A DNA stretch of 64,000 bases. It comes from Ciceribacter lividus. Lineage in GTDB: Bacteria > Pseudomonadota > Alphaproteobacteria > Rhizobiales > Rhizobiaceae. The number at the start of each line of letters is the position of its first letter. Position 1 is the first letter of the stretch. Under the pieces are notes generated by a model. That model was given only the letters and a program-made list of their open reading frames with translations, had not been told where the DNA came from and did not search any database. Positions 41,616 through 51,094 of the stretch are shown here, piece by piece. The translations under genes and the position numbers were made by a program. Location: NCBI RefSeq assembly GCF_003337715.1, contig NZ_QPIX01000015.1, positions 1 through 64,000 on the forward strand. The letters are read 5' to 3'.

Positions 41616-42026
41616 ATGAACGCAATGTGGTTTCTGATCAAAGGAACGTTCTGGTTCTCGATGGTGCTGGTGCTGCTCTCCTATTTCGGGAGCCGCCCGC
41701 AGACCGAGGACGCCGGCTCGGCGCTCAACGTCGCCGACGCGATTTCGGCGGCCACCGACGCCTATGCCTATGTGAGCGAGATCTGCAGCGTGAAGCCGGA
41801 TGTCTGCGTCAAGGGTGCGGAAACCTTCGCGGCACTCGGCGAGCGGGCCCGTGAAGGCGCCCTCGTCGCCTACCAGCTTCTCGACCGCCAGTTCGGCGAC
41901 GACGCCAAGGACAAGGCCGCCGCGGCCGGCGAGGCCGCCGACGCCATCTCGGACGTCATCGTGACCGGCACCGTCAATGCCCCGCAGGGCACCGTGCCGA
42001 CGCCGCGCGCCAAGCCCGCCTCCTGA
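41616..42026 (+). CDS. DUF5330 protein
   Basis: A 136-residue DUF5330 protein: one N-terminal membrane anchor (MWFLIKGTFWFSMVLVLLSY), then a periplasmic helical part with two cysteines (EICSVKPDVCVKGAETF), and a Pro/Thr/Ala tail. Function unknown; such genes are frequent next to SufE in rhizobia. The start is ATG 41616 (MNAMW) or 41625 (MWFL); both lack a strong ribosome binding site. Confidence 0.85.
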   Translation: MNAMWFLIKGTFWFSMVLVLLSYFGSRPQTEDAGSALNVADAISAATDAYAYVSEICSVKPDVCVKGAETFAALGERAREGALVAYQLLDRQFGDDAKDKAAAAGEAADAISDVIVTGTVNAPQGTVPTPRAKPAS

Positions 42027-42114
42027 TTTTAAAGCTTGCCCCGGAGCCTTCGAGGTTCCGGAGCCCCATGACTGCCATACTGCCACACTGTCGACTTGTG
42101 CCCCTTTCGGCCGA

Positions 42115-42150
42115 CGCGGTGCCTTTTTAAAAGGTGCCGCGTTTTCTTTT
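42115..42150 (+). terminator. Terminator after DUF5330
   Basis: CGCGGTGCCTTTT and AAAAGGTGCCGCG (arms 42115-42127 and 42129-42141) form a 13-bp stem with two G-T pairs, followed by TTTTCTTTT. It lies between DUF5330 and sufE on the plus strand. Confidence 0.7.
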
Positions 42151-42222
42151 CCCGCAGTGCAACAGTTCAATTCACCGCCAAGATCGCCTATATCGGAGAA
42201 GAGACAACGCACGGAGCCGGGA

Positions 42223-42657
42223 ATGACCACCCTGCAGGACATGATCGACGATTTTGCCTTCCTCGACGACTGGGAGGACCGCTATCGTTACGTCATCGAA
42301 CTCGGCAAGGCACTGCCCGACATGCCGGAGGCGGAAAAGACCGCCGAGCGCAAGGTGAAGGGCTGCGCGAGCCAGGTATGGCTCGCAAGCAGGGTCGGCG
42401 AAGGCGACGACCCGGTGATCGAGTTCTCAGGTGATTCGGACGCCCATATCGTGCGCGGGCTGGTGGCGATCGTGCTCGCCGCCTATTCCGGCAAGCGCGC
42501 CTCCGAGATCGTCAAGTTCGACGCGATCGAGCTCTTCGGCAAGATCGGCCTCATCGAGCACCTCTCCGCCCAGCGGGCGAACGGGCTGCGCTCGATGATC
42601 CAGCGCATCCGCGAGGAAGCCGCCCAGGCGCTGGTGGAAAGCGCGCCCGGACGCTGA
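42223..42657 (+). CDS. sufE: SufE-type cysteine desulfuration protein
   Basis: A 144-residue SufE, which accepts sulfur from the SufS cysteine desulfurase and passes it to the iron-sulfur scaffold. The active cysteine is in VKGCASQVWL (Cys47), with the family opening DDFAFLDDWEDRYRYVIELG. It starts at ATG 42223. The rest of the suf operon is not in the window. A pair of family A elements lies downstream. Confidence 0.93.
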   Translation: MTTLQDMIDDFAFLDDWEDRYRYVIELGKALPDMPEAEKTAERKVKGCASQVWLASRVGEGDDPVIEFSGDSDAHIVRGLVAIVLAAYSGKRASEIVKFDAIELFGKIGLIEHLSAQRANGLRSMIQRIREEAAQALVESAPGR

Positions 42658-42714
42658 TCGCCGGCCCTGCCGCCGCTCGTCTGCTTCGACGGTTTGCGTT
42701 TCTGCCCTCAGGTC

Positions 42715-42907
42715 ACCCCCCTCTGCCCTGCCGGGCATCTCCCCCACAAGGGGGGAGATCGGACGGAGAGAACTCGCCGTGCCATCTCCGGCATCGGAAT
42801 CTGCGGAAAGGAAGGCTGTAGACGCGGCACTGGACGAGCCCGGGGACGCTTGCCGCGAGTCGATCTCCCCCCTTGTGGGGGAGATGCCCGGCAGGGCAGA
42901 GGGGGGT
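42715..42907. repeat. Two family A elements between sufE and DUF6456
   Basis: Modules at 42715-42762 and 42862-42907 in opposite orientations (ACCCCCCTCTGCCCTGCCGG ... and ... CCCGGCAGGGCAGAGGGGGG), with about 100 unique bases between. They fill most of the 302-base gap between two convergent genes, where they may act as bidirectional transcription stops. Confidence 0.85.
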
Positions 42908-42959
42908 GAAGGCCTCGTTCAACGATGGCCGACCCCGCCGCCCCGAACAGAACCACGCC

Positions 42960-43793
42960 TCAGCCGATCTCGGGACGATAATCCTCCGCCCCCCAGTGGC
43001 GGGTGTGCCGCGCCGCCCCCGCCGGCGGGGCGTAATGGCGGGCGAGCGCCATCAGCGCGGCGCGCAGCATCAGCTTTGCCGAGCGCACCGGCCATTGCCG
43101 TTCGCGCTCCACCGTTTCCAGCCCCTTCATGAAGCAGCAGACATCGAGCGCCACGCCGGCGAGCTCCGGCCCCATGGCCTCCACCGCCGCCGTCACTCGG
43201 CGGCGGGCGGCAAGGGCGCTGTCGCCGAGCTCCGCGGCGCCGCCGGCCGCTCCCTTGACGCGGCTCGAAAGCCGCGGCTCCCAGGAGGCGGTGATGCGCG
43301 GCTGGAGACCCGCGTGCAGGAAATCGGCGGCGAGCCGCTCGCCCGCCTCGATCGCCTGTGTGTCGAGGAAAGGCTTGCCGTCGCGCGCCTTGAGGCGGGC
43401 GAGCGGACCGAGCGGCGATTCGGCGAGATTGCGCCGCACGGTGGCGGCCGGCGTCCCCGCCTCCCCTTCCCCGCTCTCCTCGCCCGGCAGCGCGCAGACT
43501 TCGATCTCGCGGTGCTGGTCGGCGAAGCCGCTCGCCTCGGGATCGGCGAGCGCCCGCCTGAGATAGGCGCGCGCCTCCTTGCCCGCGACGATCGCCCGGC
43601 CGCGCCGCTTCAGGAGACCGCGGGCGACGGTGAGGCGCAGCAGCCGTTCGGCAAGCGCGATCTCGCCGCCGCTGCCGGAAAGACGGCAGATGCCGCCCTC
43701 CTCGCCCGCGATCCGCATCGGCCCGGAAAGGGCAAGCCGCATCAGCCGCAGGAGCGCCTTGCGCTCTGCCGGCACCAGATTGCCGTCAGCCAT
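42960..43793 (-). CDS. DUF6456 domain protein
   Basis: A 277-residue cytoplasmic protein. The N-terminal part looks like a winged-helix reader (LLRLMRLALSGPMRIAGEEG, LAERLLRLTVARGLLKRRG), and the C-terminal DUF6456 part has SPLGPLARLKARDGKPFLD and DVCCFMKGLETVERERQWP. Function unknown. It overlaps the adjacent HTH gene by eight bases, and the pair occurs together in many rhizobia, suggesting joint regulation. Confidence 0.82.
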   Translation of the reverse strand: MADGNLVPAERKALLRLMRLALSGPMRIAGEEGGICRLSGSGGEIALAERLLRLTVARGLLKRRGRAIVAGKEARAYLRRALADPEASGFADQHREIEVCALPGEESGEGEAGTPAATVRRNLAESPLGPLARLKARDGKPFLDTQAIEAGERLAADFLHAGLQPRITASWEPRLSSRVKGAAGGAAELGDSALAARRRVTAAVEAMGPELAGVALDVCCFMKGLETVERERQWPVRSAKLMLRAALMALARHYAPPAGAARHTRHWGAEDYRPEIG

Positions 43794-44199
43794 GCAGGTG
43801 GCCTCCGGGCGTCAGGAAAAAGCTTGCCGTCAGGCGCTCGGCGGCGCCGACGAAATCGTCATAGGCGCGGTTCTCGCGCCGCTCCTCGACGATGCGGCAG
43901 GCATGCGAGACGGTGGTGCGGTCTGCGCCGAAGGCGACGGCGACATGCTGCATCGGGATCTGCAGGACGACATGGCTGACATACATCGAGATCTGGCGGA
44001 TGTGCTGGACCGAGCGGCGGCGGTCGCGGCCGGCCCTGCCCTCGTAGCCGGCGAAGGCGAGAAGCTCCGCCACCACCTGCCGGACCATCATGCAGCGGAA
44101 GCGCAAGTCCTGCCGTTCGGCGGAAGACAGCATCGCCGCCGGGTCCGGCGGCCGCGGCACCTTCTGGTACTCGACGGGAACGGCTTCCTGTGACAGCAT
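43786..44199 (-). CDS. HTH protein with a DnaA C-terminal-like domain
   Basis: A 137-residue protein. Its core (QISMYVSHVVLQIPMQHVAV, AFGADRTTVSHACRIVEERR) matches domain IV of DnaA, the double-stranded DNA-binding part, including the signature DRTTVSHA. It lacks the ATPase, so it may bind DnaA-box-like sites as a regulator. Start MLSQEAVPVE at 44199 has GAGGAGAG upstream. It is transcribed with the DUF6456 gene. Confidence 0.88.
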   Translation of the reverse strand: MLSQEAVPVEYQKVPRPPDPAAMLSSAERQDLRFRCMMVRQVVAELLAFAGYEGRAGRDRRRSVQHIRQISMYVSHVVLQIPMQHVAVAFGADRTTVSHACRIVEERRENRAYDDFVGAAERLTASFFLTPGGHLHG

Positions 44200-44585
44200 G
44201 GGGCTCTCCTCGGATGTAGGTTTTTATTCCTATATCCTTTTAGCCCAACTGCCGGACGAGAAAACCACAGGAATTGGGGGGAGGCGTGTTTTCTTGGGGG
44301 TGTGGGGTGGAGGGGGACGAGCGGGTTGAGGGGCGGATGGGGAGTGGCGGCTTTGCGCCTCAGTTTCGGACGCTCCGACAGCTTTGGCATCCGCCCGAAA
44401 GCGGACATCGGGTTGAAGGCATCTTGGCAACTAAACGATGGGGAGCGGTCGTCGCCAAGCTGATCGCCGAATGACGTGTTCGGGCCGCGTTCCGGCCCGG
44501 CAGAGTCTTGCTTGACCATGAGGATCGCAGACGTTCAACTGCGTTCGAGGTGGTGAACCGACCGAAGCTGAAACTGCTTACCCCG
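44200..44585. other. 386-base gap without a supported gene
   Basis: The left part (44215-44260) is AT-rich and is the likely promoter of the HTH gene at 43786-44199 (ATCCTTTTA, TAGGAATAAAA on the minus strand). A G-rich stretch follows (44274-44330). A 66-codon plus-strand frame here has no ribosome binding site and unusual composition. I see no tRNA or repeat. Confidence 0.5.
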
Positions 44586-45551
44586 CTACATTGTGTATAT
44601 CTCGGCAAGGTCGCATAGATCCCAGTTCCCGCCGGACAACACCGCACAGACTTTTTCATCGGGCTCGACGTCTATGCTGCCCGCCAACAGTGCTCCGATG
44701 CCAATCGAGGCGGCAGGTTCAGCGATCAACTTCGCATCCTTGGCAAGAGCACGCATCCCGGCGATGATGTGCTCGTCTTCAACAAGAACAATCTCGTCCA
44801 CATATTTTTCGATGATCGGATACGGGTTTTGACCCGGAACGCTTATCCTCAAGCCATCAGCAATGGTGTTCTTCAAGGGAAGCGAAGTGCGCTCCTTGTT
44901 GAGCCGGCTGTAAAAATACTTCGGTGTCAAGGCAGGCTCTGCGCCGATGACGCGAACCGAGGGTTTCGTTTCCTTTATGGCGGTCGCGATTCCCGAGATC
45001 AGGCCTCCGCCGCCGACGGGAACGATGACCGTATCTACATCGTCCAGGTCCTGCAGTATTTCAGATCCGATCGTTCCCTGACCGGCCATCACGATGGGGT
45101 CTTCAAAAGCGTGAACAGCCGCGTATTTGTTTTCTTCCGCGATTTCATACACCCTTTTCCATCTGGCGGCGGTATCGCCGTCGAAAAGAACGACTTCCGC
45201 CCCGAGGGCTTTTGTATTTTCGATCTTGATCTTTGGCGTGGTGACCGGAAGAACCAATATCGCTCTTACGCCCAGCATTCTGGCGGCATAAGCGAGCCCC
45301 TGGGCATGGTTGCCTGACGAGGTCGCAATGATGCCGTTTGCGATCTCTTCTCTCGAGAGCGAGAGAGCCTTGTTCAGCGCGCCGCGGATTTTGAAGGCAC
45401 CAGTGATCTGCAGGGTTTCGGGTTTGAGATAGAGCTGACAGCCGGCGGCTTTCTCGATTTTGTCCGCACGCAATAGCGGCGTATGCCTGACGTGCGGTTT
45501 CAGCCGTTCTTGAGCTTCACGGATGTCCTGGATGGTTGGGTAATTGCGCAT
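44586..45551 (-). CDS. PLP-dependent threonine/serine dehydratase-like enzyme
   Basis: A 321-residue fold-type II PLP enzyme of the threonine dehydratase group, without a regulatory domain. PLP lysine is Lys54 in ITGAFKIRGA; the substrate loop is TSSGNHAQG and the phosphate-binding glycines are VGGGGLISG. Likely substrates are threonine, serine or a related hydroxy-amino acid. It is coupled to the cyclodeaminase-like gene upstream (GTGA overlap at 45557-45560; ATG 45551 chosen). A dehydratase plus cyclodeaminase pair also occurs as eutB-eutC in ectoine breakdown, but other ectoine genes are absent. Base composition is clearly lower in GC than neighbours. Confidence 0.85.
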   Translation of the reverse strand: MRNYPTIQDIREAQERLKPHVRHTPLLRADKIEKAAGCQLYLKPETLQITGAFKIRGALNKALSLSREEIANGIIATSSGNHAQGLAYAARMLGVRAILVLPVTTPKIKIENTKALGAEVVLFDGDTAARWKRVYEIAEENKYAAVHAFEDPIVMAGQGTIGSEILQDLDDVDTVIVPVGGGGLISGIATAIKETKPSVRVIGAEPALTPKYFYSRLNKERTSLPLKNTIADGLRISVPGQNPYPIIEKYVDEIVLVEDEHIIAGMRALAKDAKLIAEPAASIGIGALLAGSIDVEPDEKVCAVLSGGNWDLCDLAEIYTM

Positions 45552-45556
45552 AGTAA

Positions 45557-46549
45557 TCACTCAAAGAACTGAAAGAACGTGCCGACGTTATTGGCTACTG
45601 CATTCTGATAGATTTTGCTGGCTGTGGTATTGTCTTGTATGGCCATCCCCGTGGAATCGAAAATCGTGATTTCGTCATCACTTTCTCGTCCCGGCTTCCT
45701 TCCCAACAGTACCTCGCCGATTTCGCCATGGATGTCGTCTTTGGCGATGATGTTTTCATTCAGCGGGTGCCAGGTCTCGCCCTTTTCTGTGCATTGCGAG
45801 ATCGAGTCGACGATGATTTTCGCGTTCCTGAAGAGTTCCGGGTCCAGCTCCTGTTTGCCGCGCTGATCTGTGCCGATGGCAACGATGTGTGTGCCGGGCT
45901 TCACCCAATCCGCTTCCACAAGCGACCCTTTCCCGCGGGTCGTCGTAATCAAGATGTCGGCCTGCTCAACGGCTTCCTTTTTGGAGCTTGCGACGGTGAC
46001 GGGAATGCCGAACTCGCTTTCGATATCGGTCTTGTATCGGGAAAGCGTGTCCGGGTTACTGTCCCAAGCGTGGATCTCTTCAATTTTCATGATCTCGTTG
46101 ATCGCCCGGATTTGCATTCTTGCCTGATTTCCTGTGCCGATCGATGCGATCGTTCCGGCGTTCTTCCTAGCCAGGGCTTTGACGGAGACGGCTCCAGCCG
46201 CCCCCGTTCTGAGGCCGGTGATCAAGCTCCCATCCATGACGCAAATCAACGCACAGCTCCTAGCATCAAACAGCAGAATGGTCCCCATGCCACTCGGCAC
46301 GCCGTGTGCTGTCGGGTTATCAATGAACCCTCCGGAAGATGCTTTCATGGAGAGCACTTCATCGGCTTTGTGGTAACCAATCTTGAAGTCAATTTCCCCA
46401 CGGGGCGATGGGAGATGCATCCCTATGTAATCAGGTTGTTCCACCTGATCGCTGTTAAAGGCTTTGTATGCCTCTTCCACAGCGCCGATGACTTCCGTCA
46501 TACCGATCAGCCGCCTTACTTCATCTTTCTTAAGCAGCAGCGTTTTCAT
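45557..46549 (-). CDS. Ornithine cyclodeaminase/mu-crystallin family enzyme
   Basis: A 330-residue member of the OCD family (ornithine cyclodeaminase, alanine dehydrogenase, EutC). It has the NAD-binding turn [15 protein letters not shown] and [13 protein letters not shown]; the early [20 protein letters not shown] region binds substrate. It starts at ATG 46549 ([11 protein letters not shown]) with GAGGGG upstream. It forms a two-gene unit with the dehydratase. Codon use (more A/T-ending codons, many Lys/Ile) differs from the surrounding DNA, suggesting gene transfer. The physiological substrate cannot be fixed from the sequence. Confidence 0.85.
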   Translation of the reverse strand: MKTLLLKKDEVRRLIGMTEVIGAVEEAYKAFNSDQVEQPDYIGMHLPSPRGEIDFKIGYHKADEVLSMKASSGGFIDNPTAHGVPSGMGTILLFDARSCALICVMDGSLITGLRTGAAGAVSVKALARKNAGTIASIGTGNQARMQIRAINEIMKIEEIHAWDSNPDTLSRYKTDIESEFGIPVTVASSKKEAVEQADILITTTRGKGSLVEADWVKPGTHIVAIGTDQRGKQELDPELFRNAKIIVDSISQCTEKGETWHPLNENIIAKDDIHGEIGEVLLGRKPGRESDDEITIFDSTGMAIQDNTTASKIYQNAVANNVGTFFQFFE

Positions 46550-46814
46550 GCATGACCCCTCGATTTTTGGCTTCATGGGATGCATCGGCACGGCACACCC
46601 TGTACCGCAATCACCGTAGTGGGAGAGCAGGGGGACTAGTGGCCGCATTCGCCGCGACCTGAAGCAGATTGTTCTGTATCGCATAGGGGCTTTGGCAGTG
46701 AGTTGCGGCAGGCGTCTTTCCGAGCCTGGGCGTCAGCGCGCAGGCTTCGCCACGCACGACGAGGGATAAGTTCGAAGGCTGGAGCATTTCCCCTCCCCCC
46801 CTCACCCACCGCAC

Positions 46815-46850
46815 AAAAAACCCGGCCCCGCGCGCGGCGGGAACCGGGTT
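46815..46850 (-). terminator. Terminator of mucR
   Basis: On the minus strand AACCCGG ... CCGGGTT (arms 46844-46850 and 46819-46825) with a GC-rich loop ends in TTTTTT (46815-46820). It lies about 70 bases after the mucR stop. Confidence 0.7.
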
Positions 46851-46917
46851 CTCGAAAAAAAGAGCCTCCGGCCACCCCTTCGGGACCGGAAAGGTCTTCC
46901 TGTGATCGCGGCGGGGC

Positions 46918-47346
46918 TTAGCGGCCGCGCTTGCGGCGCTGGCCGAGGCCCATTTCCTTGGCGAGGCGCGAGCGGGCTTCCGCATAGGCCGGGGCCACCA
47001 TCGGGTAGTCGACCGGCAGGTCCCACTTCTCGCGGTATTCTTCCGGCGAAAGATTGTGATGGGTCATCAGGTGCCGCTTCAGCGACTTGAAGGCGCCGCC
47101 GCATTCCAGGCAGATGATCTGGTCGTCCTGCACGGACTTGCGCACCGAAACCGCCGGCTTCGGCTTTTCGACGACGACAGCAGCAGGCGCCGGGGCGGTC
47201 GTGTTGCTGAGCGCCGCATGCACGTCGGCGATCAGGTTCGGGAGGTCGCCGACGGGGACCACGTGATTGCTTACGTAGGCCGCGACGATGTCGGCCGTCA
47301 ATTCCACGAAAAGGTCATGGCCGGAGCCATGGGCGGAATCACTCAT
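46918..47346 (-). CDS. mucR: MucR/Ros-family zinc-finger transcriptional regulator
   Basis: A 142-residue regulator with a prokaryotic C2H2 zinc finger: Cys79 and Cys82 (CLECGG), His92 and His96/97 (RHLMTHH), followed by [13 protein letters not shown]. The N-terminal half is the oligomerisation region ([19 protein letters not shown]). In rhizobia MucR/RosR represses many genes, including exopolysaccharide and motility genes, and its own promoter, binding AT-rich DNA. Start: ATG 47346 (AGGAG 7 bases upstream); ATG 47352 is too close to the ribosome site. Confidence 0.95.
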   Translation of the reverse strand: MSDSAHGSGHDLFVELTADIVAAYVSNHVVPVGDLPNLIADVHAALSNTTAPAPAAVVVEKPKPAVSVRKSVQDDQIICLECGGAFKSLKRHLMTHHNLSPEEYREKWDLPVDYPMVAPAYAEARSRLAKEMGLGQRRKRGR

Positions 47347-47775
47347 TGTCATTCTCCTGTTCAACATGTCTTGCCAAGCGCCGCCCAGATGGCCGGCCGC
47401 CACTCACCCAGCAAACCAGAACATGACCTACGCCGCCGCCCTGTTGAAACAACATGAAACCCACCCCTAGATTTCGAGTGGCAACGTCGGTCCCGCCTGT
47501 CTGGAAATGATGATCCAGCATAGAGGCTGCATTAGAAAATCGACCTATTGCAGTATTCCTGCAAAAATAACTTGCGGAAGATTTCCGGCACAACCTCGAA
47601 ACGCCAGTTCTCAAGACCAGTGCTCCACTTCAGCGATTATCATTGTTTGGCCGAATATCCAATTACTATTTTTACCGGATCGACGCAGTGGAAATTCCGC
47701 ATTATTTCGCGAGAAATGCGACGCCTGTGCTTTCGCACTGCAAATGGAACCGCAAATCCGGCGGTGGAAAATGCG
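47347..47775. other. AT-rich mucR upstream region
   Basis: 429 bases without a gene between mucR and mrpG. From about 47500 to 47760 it is unusually AT-rich for this chromosome, with runs such as GCAAAAATAAC and CCAATTACTATTTTTACC. This suits autoregulation, since MucR-type proteins prefer AT-rich DNA, but no defined box was identified. The mrp operon appears to end at 47776 without an obvious terminator. Confidence 0.45.
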
Positions 47776-48111
47776 TCAGGAACCATCTTTCTTCAGATCA
47801 TCGCAGACGGACATCCGCGTCAAAGGATAGCCGACCTTGTGGGCCGCGCGCGCCAGCAGATGCGCGGAGACCGGCGCCGTCAGGATGAAGAAGAAGAAGG
47901 CGGCGAGCGCGCGGGCGAGTGTTGCGACGTCGCCTGCATGCACGCCGACGGCGAGCAGCAGCAGGCCGGAGCCGACGGTGCCCGCCTTCGAGGCAGCGTG
48001 CATCCGGGTGTAGAGATCCGGCAGGCGGTTGATGCCGATGGCCGCGACCAGCGCGAAGAGCGAGCCGCCGACGATCAGCGCCGCAGTGACGAGGGCAAAC
48101 AGCACGCTCAT
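47776..48111 (-). CDS. mrpG: Mrp/Mnh cation:proton antiporter subunit G
   Basis: A 111-residue membrane protein with three spans, including [20 protein letters not shown] and [20 protein letters not shown], and the motif [19 protein letters not shown] that defines subunit G (PhaG/MnhG). It starts at 48111, overlapping mrpF by four bases. Last gene of the operon; part of the multi-subunit antiporter that exports Na+ or K+ in exchange for protons. Confidence 0.92.
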   Translation of the reverse strand: MSVLFALVTAALIVGGSLFALVAAIGINRLPDLYTRMHAASKAGTVGSGLLLLAVGVHAGDVATLARALAAFFFFILTAPVSAHLLARAAHKVGYPLTRMSVCDDLKKDGS

Positions 48112-48479
48112 GACTTTGCTCCCTTCACCGATGTTTTCTTCTTCCTGTTCTTGCCCGCCTTGGCGCCGCCCTTCGGGGTTGCGGCGGCCGCCTCGCCCAC
48201 CAGCCCGCGGGCGAGGATGAAGCGGGCAAAGGCCACCGTCGTCAGGAAGCCGACGAGGCCGAGCGAAATCGCGATGTCGATATAGAGCGTGTAGCCGGTG
48301 CGGATCGCAAAGGCGGCGATGAAGCCGAGCACGATGCCGACCAGCATGTCGAGCGCCAGCACCCGGTCGGGCAGCGTCGGGCCGACGACCACGCGGAAGA
48401 CGGTGAGCATGAAAGCGACGCCGAGCACGATCAGCGCGAAGGTGCAGGCCGCCTGGATGATGGCTTCGGGTGCCGTCAT
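48108..48479 (-). CDS. mrpF: Mrp/Mnh antiporter subunit F
   Basis: A 123-residue subunit F (PhaF/MnhF) with three spans: [20 protein letters not shown], the conserved [16 protein letters not shown] and [20 protein letters not shown]. The C-terminal tail ([20 protein letters not shown]) is strongly basic and longer than usual. Overlaps E and G by four bases each. Confidence 0.92.
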   Translation of the reverse strand: MTAPEAIIQAACTFALIVLGVAFMLTVFRVVVGPTLPDRVLALDMLVGIVLGFIAAFAIRTGYTLYIDIAISLGLVGFLTTVAFARFILARGLVGEAAAATPKGGAKAGKNRKKKTSVKGAKS

Positions 48480-48949
48480 TCGAAAGCCTCCCTGATCTTG
48501 CGTTCGAAGCCCTCGGCAATGTCGCGGCGGGCCGCCTCCGGGTCGGAACAGTCGATGGCGTGGACGTAGAGCGTCTTGCGGTCGTCGGAGACGTCGACCG
48601 ACAGCGTGCCCGGCGTCAGCGTGATGAGGTTCGCAAGCAGCGTGATCTCGAAGTCGCGCGTCACCGTCAGCGGATAGGCGAAGATGCCGGGCTTGATGTC
48701 GACCTTCGGCGAAACGACCATGACCGCCACCTTCCAGGCCGATTTGGCAAGCTCGACGAAGAACAGCCAGGCGAGCGAGGCGACGCGGAAGGAACGGGTG
48801 AGATAGCCGGTGCCGTTGACCTGCTCGCGGATGAGACCGAGCGTGAAGGTCGACAGCACGAAACCGAAGATGAGGTTGAGCAGCGTCGCGCTGCCGGTGA
48901 CCGCCGCCCAGACGATCGCCATCAGGAGGTTGATCGCATAGAGGATCAT
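48476..48949 (-). CDS. mrpE: Mrp/Mnh antiporter subunit E
   Basis: A 157-residue subunit E (PhaE/MnhE): N-terminal spans ([19 protein letters not shown]), the linker [20 protein letters not shown], and a C-terminal domain with [15 protein letters not shown] and [17 protein letters not shown]. The start at 48949 overlaps the mrpD stop by four bases. Confidence 0.93.
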   Translation of the reverse strand: MILYAINLLMAIVWAAVTGSATLLNLIFGFVLSTFTLGLIREQVNGTGYLTRSFRVASLAWLFFVELAKSAWKVAVMVVSPKVDIKPGIFAYPLTVTRDFEITLLANLITLTPGTLSVDVSDDRKTLYVHAIDCSDPEAARRDIAEGFERKIREAFE

Positions 48950-50532
48950 TGCGCGCCTCCTTCGGGGAAGACCGACTGGAAATAGGCGGCGGGGTTCAAA
49001 AGCCCCTCGGCGGCGATCCGGGTCCAGCCGATCAGCTGTTCCGGGAAGAGGCCGAACCAGACGACCAGTGCGGACAAGAGAAGGATCGGCGCGAGCGCGG
49101 AAAGCCGGACCGTCCCGGCCGGCGCCGGTGAAAGCGCAGCCGTCTCCATCGTCACCGGCACGGCTTGCGGCACCGGGCGCCAGTAGGCGAGCAGGAAGAC
49201 CCGCCCGAAGGCGATGGTGGTGAGGAAGCCCGAAAGGAGGATCGCGCCGGCGAGCCACCAGGCGCCGATATCGATCGCCGACTTGACCAGCATCGCCTTC
49301 GGCCAGAAGCCGGACAGCGGCGGCAGGCCACTCGCGGCGAAGAAGAGCGCGAGCGACAGCGCGGCGAAGCCCGGTGCCCGCGCATAGAGGCCGCTGAGGC
49401 CCGCGAGCGAGAAGCTGCCGCCGATCCGCGCGGCCTCGCCGGCCAGGAGGTAGAGTGCGGTCATCAGCACGATCGAATGCAGCGCATAGAAGATCGCCGC
49501 CGAAAGGCCGGGGCTGCCGCCGATCGCGACACCGGCCAGCATGTTGCCGATGCCGGCGATGACGACGAAGCCGAGCAGGCGGCGGATGTCGGCCTGGGCG
49601 AGCGCGCCCATGGCGCCGAGCACCATCGTCGCGGCGGCGGCAATGCCGATCACCAGACTGAGCGCCTCGGCCTCGACGGGGAAGAGCATGACCATGGTGC
49701 GCAGCAGCGCATAGACGCCGACCTTGGTGAGCAGGCCGGCGAAGAGCGCCGAAACCACGATGCGCGGCGTGTGATAGGAGGCGGGTAGCCAGAAGTTGAC
49801 CGGGAAGGCCGCCGCCTTCATGCCGAAGGCGAGCACGAAGAGCGCGCCGAGCGTCATCAGCGGCGCGGTGCCGCGGTGCTCGACGGCCTTGCGGGCGATG
49901 TCGGCCATGTTGAGCGTGCCGAAGATCGCATAGAGATAGCCGACCGCGATCAGGAAGAGCGTCGTGCCGACAAGGTTCAGCACCGAATACTTGAGCGCGC
50001 CGTCGATCTGCTCGCGCTCGGAGCCGAGGATCAGGAGGCCGAAGGACGAGATCAGCAGCACCTCGAACCAGACATAGAGGTTGAAGATGTCGCCGGTGAG
50101 GAAGGCGCCGGAGACGCCGGCCATCAGCACCATCAGGAAGGGATAGAAGCCGTAGCGCCGGCCGCTGACATTGATGTCCTTGGTCGCGTAGATGGCGCCG
50201 GCGAGCGCCACCACCGCGGCGGTGAGCGCAAAGAGCGCGCCGGCGACGTCGACGGTGAACGCGATGCCGAAGGGCGGTAGCCAGCGCCCCATCATCATCG
50301 TCACCGGGCCGGCGGCGAGCACCCTGCCGAGCAGCAGAAGATCGACGGCGACGAGGATCGAAAGGCCGATGATCGCGACAATCGCGTGGAGCCGGATCGA
50401 ATGGCGCATCATCATCAGCGCCGCACCGAAGCCGAGCGACAGCGCGACCGGCAGGATGACGAGCCACTGGTCCGCCGTAGCGGGCGCCATGATCCAGGCC
50501 TTGGCGAGTTCGACGGAGGAGGACGCGGCCAT
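48946..50532 (-). CDS. mrpD: Mrp/Mnh antiporter subunit D
   Basis: A 528-residue polytopic subunit homologous to complex I NuoN/NuoM (14 spans). Conserved motifs: [18 protein letters not shown] with the functional Glu, [20 protein letters not shown], and [19 protein letters not shown] with the conserved Lys. Start: ATG 50532 ([11 protein letters not shown]), with GGGGGGCG upstream; MAPATADQW at 50490 is an alternative. A family C repeat separates it from mrpC. Confidence 0.93.
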   Translation of the reverse strand: MAASSSVELAKAWIMAPATADQWLVILPVALSLGFGAALMMMRHSIRLHAIVAIIGLSILVAVDLLLLGRVLAAGPVTMMMGRWLPPFGIAFTVDVAGALFALTAAVVALAGAIYATKDINVSGRRYGFYPFLMVLMAGVSGAFLTGDIFNLYVWFEVLLISSFGLLILGSEREQIDGALKYSVLNLVGTTLFLIAVGYLYAIFGTLNMADIARKAVEHRGTAPLMTLGALFVLAFGMKAAAFPVNFWLPASYHTPRIVVSALFAGLLTKVGVYALLRTMVMLFPVEAEALSLVIGIAAAATMVLGAMGALAQADIRRLLGFVVIAGIGNMLAGVAIGGSPGLSAAIFYALHSIVLMTALYLLAGEAARIGGSFSLAGLSGLYARAPGFAALSLALFFAASGLPPLSGFWPKAMLVKSAIDIGAWWLAGAILLSGFLTTIAFGRVFLLAYWRPVPQAVPVTMETAALSPAPAGTVRLSALAPILLLSALVVWFGLFPEQLIGWTRIAAEGLLNPAAYFQSVFPEGGAQ

Positions 50533-50564
50533 CAGCGACGCCCCCCGTGCGGCCACTTGCGCTG

Positions 50565-50690
50565 CCCCTCATCCGCCTGCCGGCACCTTCTCCCCGTCAA
50601 GACGGGGAGAAGGGACAAGCGGCGGACGCAGGGTCGAAGCGGCACACGTCCCCTCTCCCCGCGAGCGGGGAGAGGGTCAGGGTGAGGGGC
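50565..50690. repeat. Family C repeat, copy 3 (between mrpC and mrpD)
   Basis: CCCCTCATCCGCCTGCCGGC, the CTTCTCCCCGTCAAGACGGG hairpin, CCCTCTCCCCGCGAGCGGGG, then GGTCAGGGTGAGGGGC. The same organisation and orientation as 26826-26938. Confidence 0.8.
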
Positions 50691-50716
50691 AAACGTCATC
50701 GGCAGCATCATCACAC

Positions 50717-51094
50717 TCAATATCCCATCGGCGGCAGCGGCTGGTCTTCCGGCTCGGCCACCCGCATCTCGTCGGTGTCGTCCGTCCCGAGGTCCTGGTA
50801 GGCGCGGTAGGTGAGCACCAGCAGGAAGCAGAAGAAGGAGAAGGAAATCACGATCGCCGTCAGGATGAGCGCCTGCGGCAGCGGATTGGCGGCACCGTCG
50901 GCAAGCGTTTCGGCGCCCTTCGGGATGATCGGCGGCACCGCGGCGGTGAGCCGCCCGGTGGTGAAGAGCAAGAGGTTGACCGCATTGCCGAGGATGGCGA
51001 TGCCGAGCAGCACGCGCACGATGCGCTTCGACATCATCAGATAGAGGGCGACGGCGAAGAAGATGCCGACGAGGCCGGAAAACAGCGCTTCCAT
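50717..51094 (-). CDS. mrpC: Mrp/Mnh antiporter subunit C
   Basis: A 125-residue NuoK-like subunit with three spans: ALFSGLVGIFFAVALYLMMS, VLLGIAILGNAVNLLLF and the characteristic PLPQALILTAIVISFSFFCF. It starts at 51094, overlapping the mrpB stop (ATGA). Confidence 0.93.
   Translation of the reverse strand: MEALFSGLVGIFFAVALYLMMSKRIVRVLLGIAILGNAVNLLLFTTGRLTAAVPPIIPKGAETLADGAANPLPQALILTAIVISFSFFCFLLVLTYRAYQDLGTDDTDEMRVAEPEDQPLPPMGY

Noticed and set aside
44274-44474. A 66-codon plus-strand frame between the HTH gene and the dehydratase gene
   Set aside because: No ribosome binding site, odd Gly/Trp-rich start and no recognisable family.
44586-46549. An ectoine utilisation operon (eutBC)
   Set aside because: Only the two enzyme types match; the ectoine hydrolase, deacetylase, transporter and regulator genes expected beside them are absent.
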